NCBI GenBank assembly: GCA_007922305.1
Contig: ML677348.1
Location: 17,778,699-17,842,698, forward strand
Source: Dermatemys mawii
Taxonomy: Eukaryota > Chordata > Testudines > Dermatemydidae
Length of the DNA: 64,000 bases
Direction: 5' to 3'
Below, piece by piece: positions 20,092-32,700 of the stretch; the stretch's first letter is position 1, and every line of letters begins with the position of its first letter. The notes below the pieces were generated by a model. That model saw only the letters and a program-made list of their open reading frames with translations, did no database searches and was not told the DNA's origin. A program made the translations under genes and the position numbers.

Positions 20092-21535
20092 GACCTGGGT
20101 AATTATAGAATGTGAGCCTGAGGTTGACTTCAAGCAAAATAGTGGAACAGTTGATATAAGAACTTGATTATTAAATAATTAATATAATTAATGCTGATCA
20201 ATATGGGCTTATGGAAAATAGATTTTGTCAAACTAATTTAGTATCTTTTTTATTTGAGATTACAAGTTTGGCTGATAAAGGTAGTATGTTGATGTAATAT
20301 ATTTAGACATCTGTAAGATATTTGTCTTGGTACCACACAACATTTTGATTAAGAAACTAGCAAGATACAAAATTAGCCTGACACGCATTAAATGGATTAG
20401 AAGCTGGCTAACTGACAAGTGCAGTGTGTGGCTCTAATGGTGCAAGTGGCGCACTTGTGCCATGGCCCACAGGGTTATGGGGGTACGCTTTACCTGCTGT
20501 GATGCCACTCATTCAATGCCACTCACCCATATTTGGCCCTGCCACCTCTCTGCCAGATGGAGCGGGGCTGAACCAAACCCGAGCACTGCTGCGACCCCAT
20601 GTGCCGGGTTGCAATACATTTCTCCTCTTGAATTTGGCCCACTCCTTGTGCAGGATGGGCGATGGGAGTGAGCAGAGTCTCAGGGAAGTGAGGATCAGGC
20701 AGAACTATCCTAGCCAGGATGGGAGTGGAGCAGTTAGCCGGGGGCTTCCAGTGAGTGGTCAGGAAGGTCTGGAGGACAGTGGGTGAGGGGCTGGGAGCAA
20801 GTTGTTGATGGGCTATGGGGTGAATAAGGAGCACTGGGGGACTGTGGGGTAAGTGGTTGGGGTGAGTGGGGGATGTTGAGGCTGGTGGAGTGAGTTGTGG
20901 GGTTTATGAGGGAAGGGGAATATGGGGGAGGGTAGGTTGGAGCTCGGATGTTGGACATAAACAGAATTTTAGATTCTGGAATTAGAAAGGGGCCCTTAAC
21001 CTATTCTTGCACCGGGTACCTCTGGGGCCATGTCAAATCACTGGATAGATCTCAAAATGAAACTGTAAGTGGCCAATCATCATCAAGTGGTGGTGTTTTC
21101 AGTGGGGTCTCACAAGGATCAGTTCTTAGCCCTACACTGTTTAACATTTTTATCAGTGGCCTGGAATAAAACATAAAATCATCATTGATAAAATTTGCAG
21201 ATGATATAAAATTTGGGGGAGTGGTAAATAGGAAGCAGAAATTTGATAATCAAGAGCTCCTCAGTGTAGAAACAAAGGTATAACACAATCCAATGGCTGG
21301 AAGTTGAAAGTAGGAAAATTCAGACTTTAAATAAGGTATACATTTTTAACAGTGAAGGTAGCTAACCATTGGAACAATTTACCAAGGGTTGTAGTGGATT
21401 CTACATCACTCGGAATTTTAAAATCAAGATTAGATGTTTTCTAAAATAAATGCTCTAGTTCCAAATCCTATGGCCTGGAGGTTGGACTATATGAGCACAA
21501 CGATCCTTTATAATCTATGAATCTATTATTTCAAT
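20092..21535 (+). mobile_element. CR1 LINE, right part (RT region to 3' end)
   Basis: Resumes 'gacctgggtaattatag' exactly where the left part stopped. RT motifs include GVSQGSVLSPTLFNIFISGL near 21110-21170 and 'ttgcagatgatataaaa' (ADD-type box region). The C-terminal part is deleted between about 21230 and 21265, and the tail reads 'ccattggaacaatttaccaagggttgtagtggattctacatcac'. A GC-rich insert interrupts it at 20421-21045. Confidence 0.8.
20421..21045. mobile_element. GC/G-rich insertion inside CR1
   Basis: CR1 text breaks after 'ctggctaactgacaag' and resumes with 'atagatctcaaaatgaaactg'. The insert has a C/G-balanced left part and a right part of 'gggtgagtgggg' units (20760-20945), similar in style to the hAT interiors at 59270 and 62640. 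A weak flank similarity (ACTGACAA/ACTGGATA) may be a decayed 8-bp duplication. Confidence 0.5.
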
Positions 21536-22229
21536 GCAGCTACTCCTGATTTTCCCTGATATACGTGAGATCAGAACCAGGTCCATGATCCTTGCCTTGA
21601 GGTACTTACACTCTGATTAAATTTGTGACAACAACCCATTAGATTCACATATACTACATACACAGTAGCTAAATGGTCAGAGTGATCTATGTTTACTCAT
21701 TTGAACATTACTGAAATATTGTAACTTAGCAACTTTCTCCCACCACTACTTTTCCTTTCTGCCTCAAAGTGCTTTGTGAAGTCTTGGCTATATACTCCTC
21801 TGCAAATTCAGGGACCACTTTAAGTGAATCAGTCCTAATTGCAGTGTGACACCCTGGCACCCCCTGTTTACCACTGTCATGTAATTAGGGTATGTTTTGT
21901 ACAAAGTGAGCCTTGTGAGGTATCATTGTAAAAATATTGATCAGCTAGATATTAATATCTCATTGGATTATATGTGCTACCATCTCATGTGAAGCTTGGG
22001 CTATGTATGTGCTACTGAAACATGGAGGTTGAGAACACCCGCAAGCTGCCCTTCAGGTACAACAATAGAAAGGCCAAACAATGTTAATGGCTTATTGAGG
22101 AAATAGATACAGGCACAAGGATTACACCAGGAACTGTGTACAATAGAAACCTCTCAGAGATAGCACTGCACAATGGAGACTCTTGGCCCAGGTCACAGCA
22201 AAAAAACTTTCCAGCACGCGTGAAGAAGA

Positions 22230-22237
22230 TATAAAAG
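22230..22237 (+). promoter_or_regulatory. TATA box of the solo LTR
   Basis: TATAAAAG, about 300 bp upstream of the LTR's AATAAA, at the expected U3 position. Confidence 0.5.
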
Positions 22238-22533
22238 GGAGAAATGACATCATGAGGGGACCTCACTCTCCCAACAACAACACACCTAAAAGTACTGGAG
22301 GAAAAGGACTGAACTCAGGGGGAAGGAGAAGTGCTGTTCCCAAGCTAAAGGATTTTCTAGTCTGTGTATGGAAACTTGGTGGACTGCTTGTAAGATCAGT
22401 CAGGGTGAGAGACTATGATTCACCCTATCTAATATTGTAGGCTTAGCTTGTGTTTTGTTTTATTTCTTGTGGTGATCTACTTTGATCTGTTTGCTATCAC
22501 TTATAATCACTTAAAAGCTATCCTTCTGTAGTT

Positions 22534-22539
22534 AATAAA
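22534..22539 (+). promoter_or_regulatory. Polyadenylation signal of the solo LTR
   Basis: AATAAA within the R/U5 part of the LTR, followed by 'tttcagattttacc'. Confidence 0.5.
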
Positions 22540-23074
22540 TCTATTTCAGATTTTACCTAAAACCCTGTGTTGTTTGAAGTGCAAAGGGGATAAATCTCAG
22601 CTCATGAGCAAGAGTTGGTGCATGTCCACTTTCCTTTGTAGTGGACCTTTCTTACGTGGCAGACTGGGTAATAAATTCATACTGGTCGGGTTTTGACCAT
22701 GGCAGGGTGATACAGCTGTGGGGTCTTAGCTGTGGAGCTGGGAGTATTTTGGCTGTAGCTTCTCTATTATGGGTTCATGAGTGGCCGGGCAGAGCATTCA
22801 TGAGCACAGGTGGGTATGGTCCCTGCCTGTGGTGTGAGTCTTAGCTTGGAGGGCTTTGCAGCTTGTCACAACATCATAGTGCAAGAGGGAACCAGAGTGA
22901 GAAAGAGGGCTCAGCTGTACCTCAGTTCCAGGTGGCACCCCCGGGGGAGGACACCTGTCACATGCAGTTCATGAAAATCCAGTTTACTAGCAACAAATCG
23001 AGCATGCAAGATACTGTGCATGTATTTACAAGTACCAATAATAATAGATACCTCCAAAAAAGTGTGCAGTGGAT

Positions 23075-23245
23075 TACATAGCACTTTTCAGCTATAGAGC
23101 TCAAAGCACTTTACTAAAGAGGGTATCATTATCCCCATTTTACAGAGGGGGAAACTGAGGTCCAGAGAGGTCCAGACTAATCCATGGTCACCCAGGTCAG
23201 TGGTAGAGCTAGGAACACCCAGTTCTTTTGAGTCCCCTTGTAAGT
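23075..23245 (-). mobile_element. MIR SINE
   Basis: 'tatcattatccccattttacagagggggaaactgagg' is the reverse of the MIR core; the flanking 'aaagcactttacta' and 'tggtcaccca.gtcagtggtagagct' agree. Confidence 0.85.
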
Positions 23246-23249
23246 GGTG

Positions 23250-26200
23250 TAAAAATGGGGGCAATGTGTAAAAGAGTTAATATTTGCAGACAATATGACT
23301 GTGGTGCCCAGCATTTTACAAAGAGCGAATCTGACCTAGTTCTAAAAAGTTGAATGAGAATTAATATTGCAGTTCATGTATCCCCCACGCATATTCCTGG
23401 AAAAGAAAATGCTTTTGCAAATGTGCTGTCAGGGGATTTCAACATCTGTGAGGAGGTATCATTAGAGAACCACACAATGTTCAGATTTGCTTAGGATGAC
23501 TCAATTATTTTTAAGCAGAAGCCAAATGGAGCTATACACAGACACACTCTTCTGTTACAGCTGCCTCACATGATCATCACATCACACCAGGTCTTTGCCT
23601 CACATCTCTGTTATCCCTAGGGTTTGGTCTAAACTGGGAAAATAAGTCATGTCTGAAAATGTTTAAACAAATATGTTTTAACTAATATGATTATAAACAT
23701 GACTTGGGCCCACATCCTCAATTGTATTTAGGTGCTTAACTCCCATTGATTTCAATGAGAGAGAGATTCATAAACCCCTTTCAGATTCTGAGCTTTGGCA
23801 CCTAGTGTAGACAGAGCAGGTTATGTTTAAAAGCCTATTAGCTGATCATGATCAACCCTAGACTCTTGCATAGAGAAGAGTTAACATGTTTTCAAACATG
23901 ACATATCTACCCAATCTAAACTAGTCTCATGCTTCTGCATGAGTTTTGCCTCAGTAAGGAGGCAGTTAAAAGTCAACAAGGAGGTCAGCATTTGTCCCAG
24001 GGCTAATAAATGGCAACTTTTAAAAACCTAATTTAGAGACCAAACCAAGAATCTGGTGGAAGCACAATAAGATCCTCTGTGGGGATATCTGATAGTGGAT
24101 CCCAAGCTAATTGTCAGGCTTGCAGAGGTGGGAGCCCTGTGCAGGCAGGGGAGTAGAAAACGGGAGAAAGTACAAAGATCAGAGACTTTTGATTTCTGTG
24201 AAGGGTTTGGAGAGTCCTTCAGGAAGGGGTGGGATATTAAACCCTGTTCCTGTAAGCACTTGTGCACATACTGAATTTTATACACAGGAATAGTTTCTTA
24301 GTACCAAAGGGCCTACGCACATATGTAGCGTTAAGCATGTGCTTACGTGCCTGCAAAATGGTGGTCTTTATTTGTGTGGTCTTTATTTGTTTTAAAAGGA
24401 GTTGGGTTGTCATGTATCTTTTAAGATTGTGCTCTCAGTTACACCCAGGCAGCCCATTGACATCAACAAGCAATAGGCGAGAACAGCAATTGTGAGTATT
24501 GGCTGACTAGATCTAACTAAAAAGAGAGATTGTTAACAGATGAAAAGTCAGGAGTGCTAATAATTCAACATCTGGGAACCATTAGCTTAGCCTCTTTGGC
24601 CCAGATTCACAAAGGTATTTAGGCACTTAAGTCCCACTGATTTCAATGAAAGTTAGGAGTCTAAATATGTTTGATGAGCTGGTCTTTTTGAAGTCAGTGA
24701 AGACTGGGGAAGGAAGTGAAGTGCTCTGCAGGGTAGAATCCAGAAGGAGGAAAAGGGGGAGGAGAAATTTTGTTCATTTAATTTCATAGTTTAAAAAACT
24801 GCCAATTAAAACAGGGCTACCTCCAAAGCTGAAGAAAAAGCATTCATTTGATAATAAATAATATTTGTGGCTAAGAAATGGGTGAAGAGCACTGAGTTAT
24901 TAGGGGATACACAGGAACACTATTTTTATTAATAAGACACTACTATTGCACTTCTGTAATAGAATTTTTTTCAGTAATAATATGGGAGCTATGCAGAGAC
25001 AGAGTGACTTATCATTTGCCTCAGTAGCTATCCTCTCAAGTGACCAAGCAATTGCGTTGTAAAATGAAGCATTTCTCCTATTCTCCTGAGAATAAATATT
25101 ATTTGGCCATAATGCAGATGGAGGGGCCTGTCTCTTATTTTTTGCTCCATTCATCACAAATCATCTTGTTTTTGTTAACTAGAAAGCCCGATCTTCCCAT
25201 TTTGAGGTTAGTTACACAACCACAACCCTTCTGAGGCTTCAATGTAATGGAGTCTTGCTTAATATCCTCATTTTTTACTCTCCAGTTCAGATTTCCTGTC
25301 CTTTGGCGTTCGAATTTCTGTTTTCTATATTTTTAGACATAAACCAGATTAAACAACAATGAAAATAAACACTGAGTCCAAAAGTCTGCATTCATACTAT
25401 CTTATGGAATTTATTGTAATTAGCATGGCTGTATTAAATTTGTAGGGAAACACCCAGGAGGAAAGTCAACTTCAGTGATTCATTTAAATGCTTAAACAAA
25501 TCATTCTTTATTGAATTTTACAGTTAAATAATGTGAATAATGATGCATGGCAATGGAATCTTTCCCTTTTAAGGACCATCATTGGTATAAACATGATTTT
25601 AGTCTCCTCCTACTCAGAACAAGTAGGATTTATATTAAATAACAATGAAGCAAAGTGATTAGCATTTGAGCAACTGTTTAATGCAAGAAATTCCAAATAT
25701 ACTTTTAGGCTTGGCAGAATTTTATTTTTATGTTTTTATAATTTTGATGAATAATATTGATGTTTATTTTTAAGCATTTATGTTGTTTAAATTTTCACAA
25801 TTGTGAAAAATTCTGGGTGTTAAGCTTTTTTTTTTTTCAATTTTTATCAATTTAATTTTCCACAGTTGTGGGAAACTATGGGTTTAAGATGTTGGGGGAG
25901 GGGTTGAGGTTTGTGGTGTTTTTGCACATTTGCTTTTTTATTTATACAAAATATTGTTATGCAAAAGATTGTGGACAGTTTTGCCATTTGACTCATGTTC
26001 GTTTCCAGAGCTTGACTTTAATCTGTTTACATGTATTTCAGTGTGGTAACTGAACAGCCTTGGCACATTTTGGCTTTACCCTGGGGCCCTGCCCAAATGT
26101 GTCCTTCCCACACCCTTCAGCAGGAAGGTGCACCCATTGCTTGCCTGACTGTTGCCCCCCACTTCAGAGCTGAACTGTGTTTCAGTGGTGGATGACGTGT

Positions 26201-26630
26201 GTATGGAATATAAAGCCAAATCTTGCAGTCTTTACTCCAGCAAAACCCTGTGAAGTTAATGAAAGCTTTTCCTGACTGCAAGATTTCAGCCAACTAGTTT
26301 GTAAGGAACTCTATAAAGAGCTATTACCAGTTAAATAACATGCACTGTAAGTGGTAAATGCATCTGTGGGAGCCAGAGGGGCTTGCTTAAGTGTCATTCA
26401 TCCCATCAGGGAGACACTGACCTAGGAACCCTAACGTAGGTCTCCCCATGACCCTTCGTCTGGACCAGTTAGTCCCAGCCCTTTCTGAGCTGCATCTTCT
26501 TTTAATTTTGTACTCCATGTCATTTCATGCACCTTTTTTAATAAGTCCTGTTGCACTTATAGAGGACTTCATTGTGGCTGTGTTTTTGGTGGAGTTAAAT
26601 AAGCACATAGTACAGTAAATTCCTTATTCT
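23250..26630. other. No gene seen; upstream flank of the FGL1-like gene
   Basis: AT-rich. Two AT-rich related segments at about 25770-25875 both contain 'ttttcacaattgtgaaaaatt' or 'ttttccacagttgtgggaaac' type inverted motifs, suggesting a decayed repeat. The promoter and 5' UTR exon of the FGL1-like gene presumably lie here but are not identified. Confidence 0.45.
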
Positions 26631-26646
26631 CCCCAGGCTACATGAA

Positions 26647-26721
26647 ATGGATACAATGAGATCCTGGTTGCTGTTGCTACTTCTGCTTGTGAGCTTGTGT
26701 TCACCTGCACCTAGACTTTCG
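26647..26721 (+). CDS. FGL1-like coding exon 1 (signal peptide)
   Basis: This exon encodes 25 residues, MDTMRSW followed by a leucine run and [11 protein letters not shown], a clear secretory signal. A consensus acceptor (tattctccccag) ends at 26636, so an upstream non-coding exon is likely and this exon probably starts at 26637. An out-of-frame ATG at 26642 hits a stop after five codons. I chose the ATG at 26647; a second in-frame ATG at 26656 is the alternative. The donor is TCG|gtaggt, phase 0. Confidence 0.8.
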
Positions 26722-29700
26722 GTAGGTATCACTTGACTATAGTCTGTATCATCCCTGATAGCTGATTACTATTTATTATTTCCAGGAGCACAGTGTGCTA
26801 GGCACAGTAAAAACACAATCAAAGACATGGCAGTCTCTGAATAATGCACTCTCTAAAAAGATAAATCAGACAGAGGGATGTAGGAGTGGAGGAGGAGGTA
26901 TTACAGCATGCAGGTAAAACAGTCAGGTGAGAATTAGCTGCATCCGGGTAATAGTGTTTGCATAATATAGAGGGTTGGGTTTCATTGTGATTGGTGTGTA
27001 TGGGGACATTATATTGTAAGATTGATAGACTCTGCCCATAACCGTGCCACAAATCAGTCAGTCAGTTTTTTGTAGGCATCACTAGTGGAAGGTGGTCTTC
27101 AGAATGTATTTGAAAGCAGAGGGAGGAATAGTTGTGTGGATGAGATCTGCAAATAGCTCTTTTGGGGCCTGGTCATGAGAGGTGTGAAGCACCTGCAACT
27201 CCCATTTAGTAATGTATTTGTAGTGTATTTCTCAGAGTGCCAAGCATTCAGATTCCATAAAAGTAGCTGGAGAGGAAGGATGGCCATAGGATTACAGAAT
27301 AGCATTGTCGGATCCACATTGTCTTCGTGCCTGTGCCATGCCCGTGTTCTCCATGTGACCTCAGGCAAATCACTTCACCTCTTTGTGGCTCAAGTTCACG
27401 ACTGCAAAATTGGGATAACGGTTCCCCCCCCACACCTCACAGATGTTCTTTGGAAACTGCTTTGAGATGGAAGGTGCTTTGAACAGGAAGCATTATCTGA
27501 TACCAGAGTATTTCCACTACAAAGTGCTCAGTCCTCTGAGTTGCCACAACTCCCTTTGACTTTGATTTTTCCACAATAAAGAGGAATACATGTTATTTAT
27601 ACAGAATGTACATTCTCACCTAGTTTGTTATGATACAAACATCCAGCCATTAATATTTTAAATGTATTTTCTTAGAGGAGCCTTTCTTGAGCTAACTTTC
27701 CATAACATTTAGGGTCAGATTCAGAATCCCTTACTCAGGCAGAATGCTATTGCATTACATAGGCAGCCTCAATGACCTTGTGTCTGGAGAAAACTACTAT
27801 TGAACCTGACGAAAGCTATCAGAACTGATCCTGGGAGGTGCTATGAATCATAGCTCCAGAAAAATGTCAGGCCTAGTCCTACATGCCGTTACTCGCTTGA
27901 GTAGTCTTTACACAGATAAAGAAAACAAATGCATTTAAAATAATAACTGTCAAAATTGCTATTTTTATGATGATATGAGAGAAAAATCTAAATAAGTAAC
28001 ACATTGCGTCTCTGTCATGCTGCCTTTCCATGCGTACCTCTGTTGGCTCTAACTCATCCTTAAATCCCTGTTTTGGAACTGAGGCCTGTTGGAATAGACA
28101 CAAGTAACCACAGATTGTTTTCATAAACTAAGTTGACTTGATATTACTGAGGATAGTGTGGCAATAGCCTTATGAAGAGTAAACAAGAGCTCTGCGGTCA
28201 GGGAAGAAACAGAGAAAACCAACTGGAACAAACTGATTACTACTTCTTTTTTCCCCATTGGGTGTCAAAAGGCAGGACGGCAAGAGCACAGCTATAGGCA
28301 GCCCAGCAGTCTCTGGGTAAGTGTAAGGGGCAAGTAACGTTCCTACAGACCACAAAAAAGAGTGACTGTATTGTGGAAATAACCCAAGGGGTTTTTTTCC
28401 AAATGTGGTATAAGGCCATAAGTATTCACAACCTGCTTTCAATAAACCATAGACCAGCACTAAACACGTGACCCCACCTGCATTACATACTTAAGACTGG
28501 CAAATTAAAAACTGCTCATGTCGTTTGTCTTCCTAGACTGTTCACTCTTTGGGCCCTTTGCCTGCTTCTGGTTTTGAATTGTACCTCACCGCTGGTGAGT
28601 GCAATTGCAATGTGAATAATAACGAAAACAAGGTAGCATCTGAGCGTAGCAGACCTCTACATTTGACTTTTGTGTACAGTAAATTTTCCTTACAAAATAG
28701 TAAATGTCACCTCACAGATGGTCCCGGAACAACTTGCTGTCTCCTATTCAAAGCAACAGGGGGAGCATATTACTCTGTCGTCCAGCCCATAGTCCAAATT
28801 CACATGCCTGGAATTCTCTGAAAGGACAGTTGGCCAGCAACTGTCGGTTCTTCCATCTTGGCTGGCCACTGGCTTCTCCAGTGGCAGGAGTGAGAATTTA
28901 CATAGGAAACGAATTGCCAGATTGGATCAGACCCAAGGTCCATCTGTTTCAGAACCGTATCTCAGATAGCAACCAGTGAAAGATGCTTCAGAGGAAAGTG
29001 TAAGAACCCTGTAGCAGGCAGATGTGGAGTGATCTGCCCACCCACTCACACACATTAGGTCTCATCCTGATCTCAAATTGTTAGAGATTGGCTTACGCCC
29101 TGAAGCGTGAGGTTTAATATCCCCTCCATAATGTTGTTAGGACTAACACTGAATAGTCTTAACATCCATATCAAAGTCCAGGCCCTTTCTGAATCTTGTT
29201 AAATTCTTGGGCTCAATGATTTCCTGTTGCCCTGAGTTTTGTAGTCTAATTACATTTGAAAAAGAATTTCCTTTTATCAGGTTTGAATTGGTCATCTTTT
29301 AATTTCATTGAAGGTACCTTTGTTCTTGTGTTAAGGGACAAAGAGAGCAGAAGCTCCTGATCTACCTTCTCTGGACCATTCATTGTTTTCATAAACTTTT
29401 GTGATATCTAGAAGGCACATCAGGAACTTAGAGGATATTAATGTCACTGGAGACTTACCCTCTGTTTGTCTACCCAGTGGGTAGGATAAACTTCCCCACT
29501 CTGCCTCAGCCCTGACTTGGAGCAACTATTTTTGGGAGTGGTAGGAAGGTAGTTCTGTCATCAACAACATCAATAGGTTTCTATGGTGGCTTCTGTGAGT
29601 GAATCTAGGTCAAGTTTTTAGCCCACCTACATCAATGTATAGTTTCAGATGAAATCGAAAGGCTTGGCATAGCTTTGAAACAAAACTAGACTCAGCTTCA

Positions 29701-32700
29701 CTTGGAATTTTTAGTCATTCAAGCCCCACTACTCCATGCAAACTTCAGGCTATGCAAATCCATGGAATAAGATTCTGTTGCTACTTTAGTTGGCTGTCTT
29801 TTTCTTAAAGAATATAGCAATACGAGCTTCTGGTTTGTTTCTCACCAAAAATGATTTTCCTGGTGAGTTTCTGCTTTTGATGATGCCAGTATAAATCTGG
29901 AGTAACTCCTCTGATTTCAATGGAGTTACTGCAGATTTATACCAGAGTAACTGAGCAGATTCTGTCCCTTTATCTTTCACTTTTACAATAAGAGGTCTGA
30001 GAATTCTGCATCCTTGCAGGACCTCTGGGGCTGCAATGTAAGATCCAGATTTTGCCACTCAGTACCTTACTCTGCAAATAAGTCCACTGATTTAATTAAA
30101 AGATAGCAAAGTTGAGCACCGGTCGTTCAAAGTCACTTTCTGGTGGGCCAGTTAGTTAATGCTGCACTTCTGGAATCTCTTTGCCAAAATCAGCACAAAC
30201 AACTCTTCCCCACTGGGCTCAATTACTCTGCCATGTAGACTGTGCTGTAATGATTTAGAGACAAAAAATAAAAGCCCTCTTTACCCAGTTAGATGTTTTA
30301 AATTTGAATCCCTTTGCCGCCTCAAGATAGATTTATGTGTTTGGATCATTAAGAATACAGACTCTCTGTTGTTACCACTTTAATTACATCATATCTCTTT
30401 TTCCCCCTTAGGATAAGGCCATCTGCCTGTTAGACAACATTAAATTACAACAGAGGCTAAAACTGCTCCAAGACTTGCTTCAGTTGTGTGAATTACAGCT
30501 GAAGGACATTTTGGGGAACAACTATCATGGAGCAAAGAGCAAGATCTTCTCAGCCAGGAGGAACATACAGCCTGAAATACTTTTACCCACAACTAGTGGA
30601 AACTTGATAGTCTACGATCAAGGTAGGATATTGCAGAAGAATATACTAGACACTGTCACTTTAAAATATCAAAATATTTATTTCTTGCTGCAGCATTCAA
30701 TTTATAAACAGATAGGTATATTTATATCTTATCCACTTCCCTCTACAATATCAATACAGGAAGTTTATATCTTTAAAAATGCTTAATCTAGAGTACGTAC
30801 TGTGTATTATATGAATAGGAGGGTTAAGGGTAGGTACATGGCGCAAAGCCACTGACCCTGTGTGTCATCTCGGGCAAGTCACTTTATTTCCCTGCCCCTC
30901 TCTTCCTCACTTACATTCTGCCCATCTCGTCCACTTAGCTCTTTGGGGGCAAGGGCTGTCTTTCACTATGTTTTTGTACAGCACCTGGCCCAATGGTTCA
31001 TGGGCACCGTTTCTGTTGTGCTCAATGTGATCAATACTGCAGAAGCACTCTATGACAGAATGGTATTGCTTTCCCATTGTCACATCATCAAACCTTTCTT
31101 CCCTAGGCTAAAATTTTCAAAACTAGGGGACCTTAAATTAGAGTCTGAAATGCTGATTTCAACTCTTAAATCAGAGGCCTGATTTCAGGGACTTCAGTGG
31201 GAGCTAAGGATTTCACAGCACAGAACCAGAGAAGAAGCTAAGTCAATGTTGTCTTAGGTTGAGATGACAATGGTAAACACTTCTGAGTCCTTTCTGCTCT
31301 ACAGCTTCTACTGCTGTTACCATTGTTGGGGCTGCAAAAGATGAGTCCCAGATTTGCTGATCTAGATGCATCCTGGCTGACCAAACTGTTACAATTTTTG
31401 CTAGAAACATATTTAAACATTGTTTTACAAATTCAACCCCCAGCCCAGCTAGAGTGGGACCATACAGAAGAGCCAGAAATCATTGTCCTAAGACAAACTT
31501 CTCTGGATGTTTTCTTTTGACTATGGCCAGCTATTTGCTCTTTCATGACCACTGTTTTATGAAGCGATGCTATTCCGCTCAGATTGCTCTGCAGTGTTTA
31601 ACAGCAGAAAAATTGAAAATGGATACTACCGGATCAGGCCCAGGGCAGACCGAGAACCTTTCCTGGTGTACTGTGACATGTCTGATGGAGGGGGATGGAC
31701 TGTAATACAGCGACGCAGTAATGGCAAAGAGAATTTCAACAGGTATGTGCTATGGTTAATATTTCAGTGGGGATTTAAATTATTCCTTTAAGGATTGCTG
31801 TGATTTTTAAATTCCGTCCAACCTCTGATGGCACCTTATTGCCACAGGCTGCTATTTTAGGTTCTAATTCTACAAATGTGCACTCATGTGTTTAGTCATT
31901 AGCAGAGATGTCCAGTGGCCAGAGACTCCTGCTTGTGGGACCAGAAGCAGCCATGTAGAGGGCTGAAACTGATAGCTGTTTCTTGCTTCAGGAAATGGGC
32001 TGATTACAAACAAGGATTTGGACAGTTCCAGGGCAAGAATGACGAATACTGGCTAGGCAATGAGCACATTTATGATCTGCTGGTTAGAGGTAAAGGTAGT
32101 ATTCTATCTGCACAACTTCTTTCTAGTTGCATTGTATGGTTCACTGTGAAGTACTAACTAATCTAACAAGATACTGCATTATAATCCAGAGAAAAATTCA
32201 CTAAAAATTGACCTGATGGACTGGCATGGAGAAAGACGATATGCAATCTATGAAAACTTCCAGATCAAGAATGAGCAGGTAAGAAATAAAGACAGTAGTG
32301 ATTTGTTTGTTATTGCAGAGATGGGGTTCTGTTTGATTTTTAAGTACATCTGCTTGAATCCTGCTGAGATCTTAATAATAAAGTTCTACAAAACTCATCC
32401 ATTTTGTTCACAGGGGTCCACATCAACTAGAGACAGGACCAAGCCATGAGAGCCTAAATGTGAACTTTTGAAAAGTTCAGCTGCAGTTAGATTCAGTATT
32501 TTGGTTTGGCACATTATAGAGAGAAGGGACAGCAGAGAAGCTTGATAGCAGATCAGAAGCTGAAAATTTTCCAAAGCTTGGAGGTATTCAGATGTGGAGC
32601 TTTGATTCATCTCAGCGGTGCATCTTTCTTTAAGGTTAATTTCATATAGGTTTGTACCCTGAGAGTTTTATTTGGACTTCAGATTTGAATGATTGCAGAA

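Larger units (their letters stand above)
21845..22962 (+). mobile_element. Solo LTR (retrovirus/LTR-retrotransposon type) with 5-bp target duplication
   Basis: The 1118-bp segment starts TGTGACACC and ends ACCTGTCACA (inverted TGTGACA/TGTCACA ends, TG...CA). It is flanked by TGCAG at 21840-21844 and 22963-22967. It carries a TATAAAAG box at 22230-22237 and an AATAAA at 22534-22539 followed by a T/G-rich region, the promoter and polyadenylation layout of an LTR. No internal retroelement genes adjoin it, so it is a recombination-derived solo LTR. The reading frames inside are chance. Confidence 0.85.
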
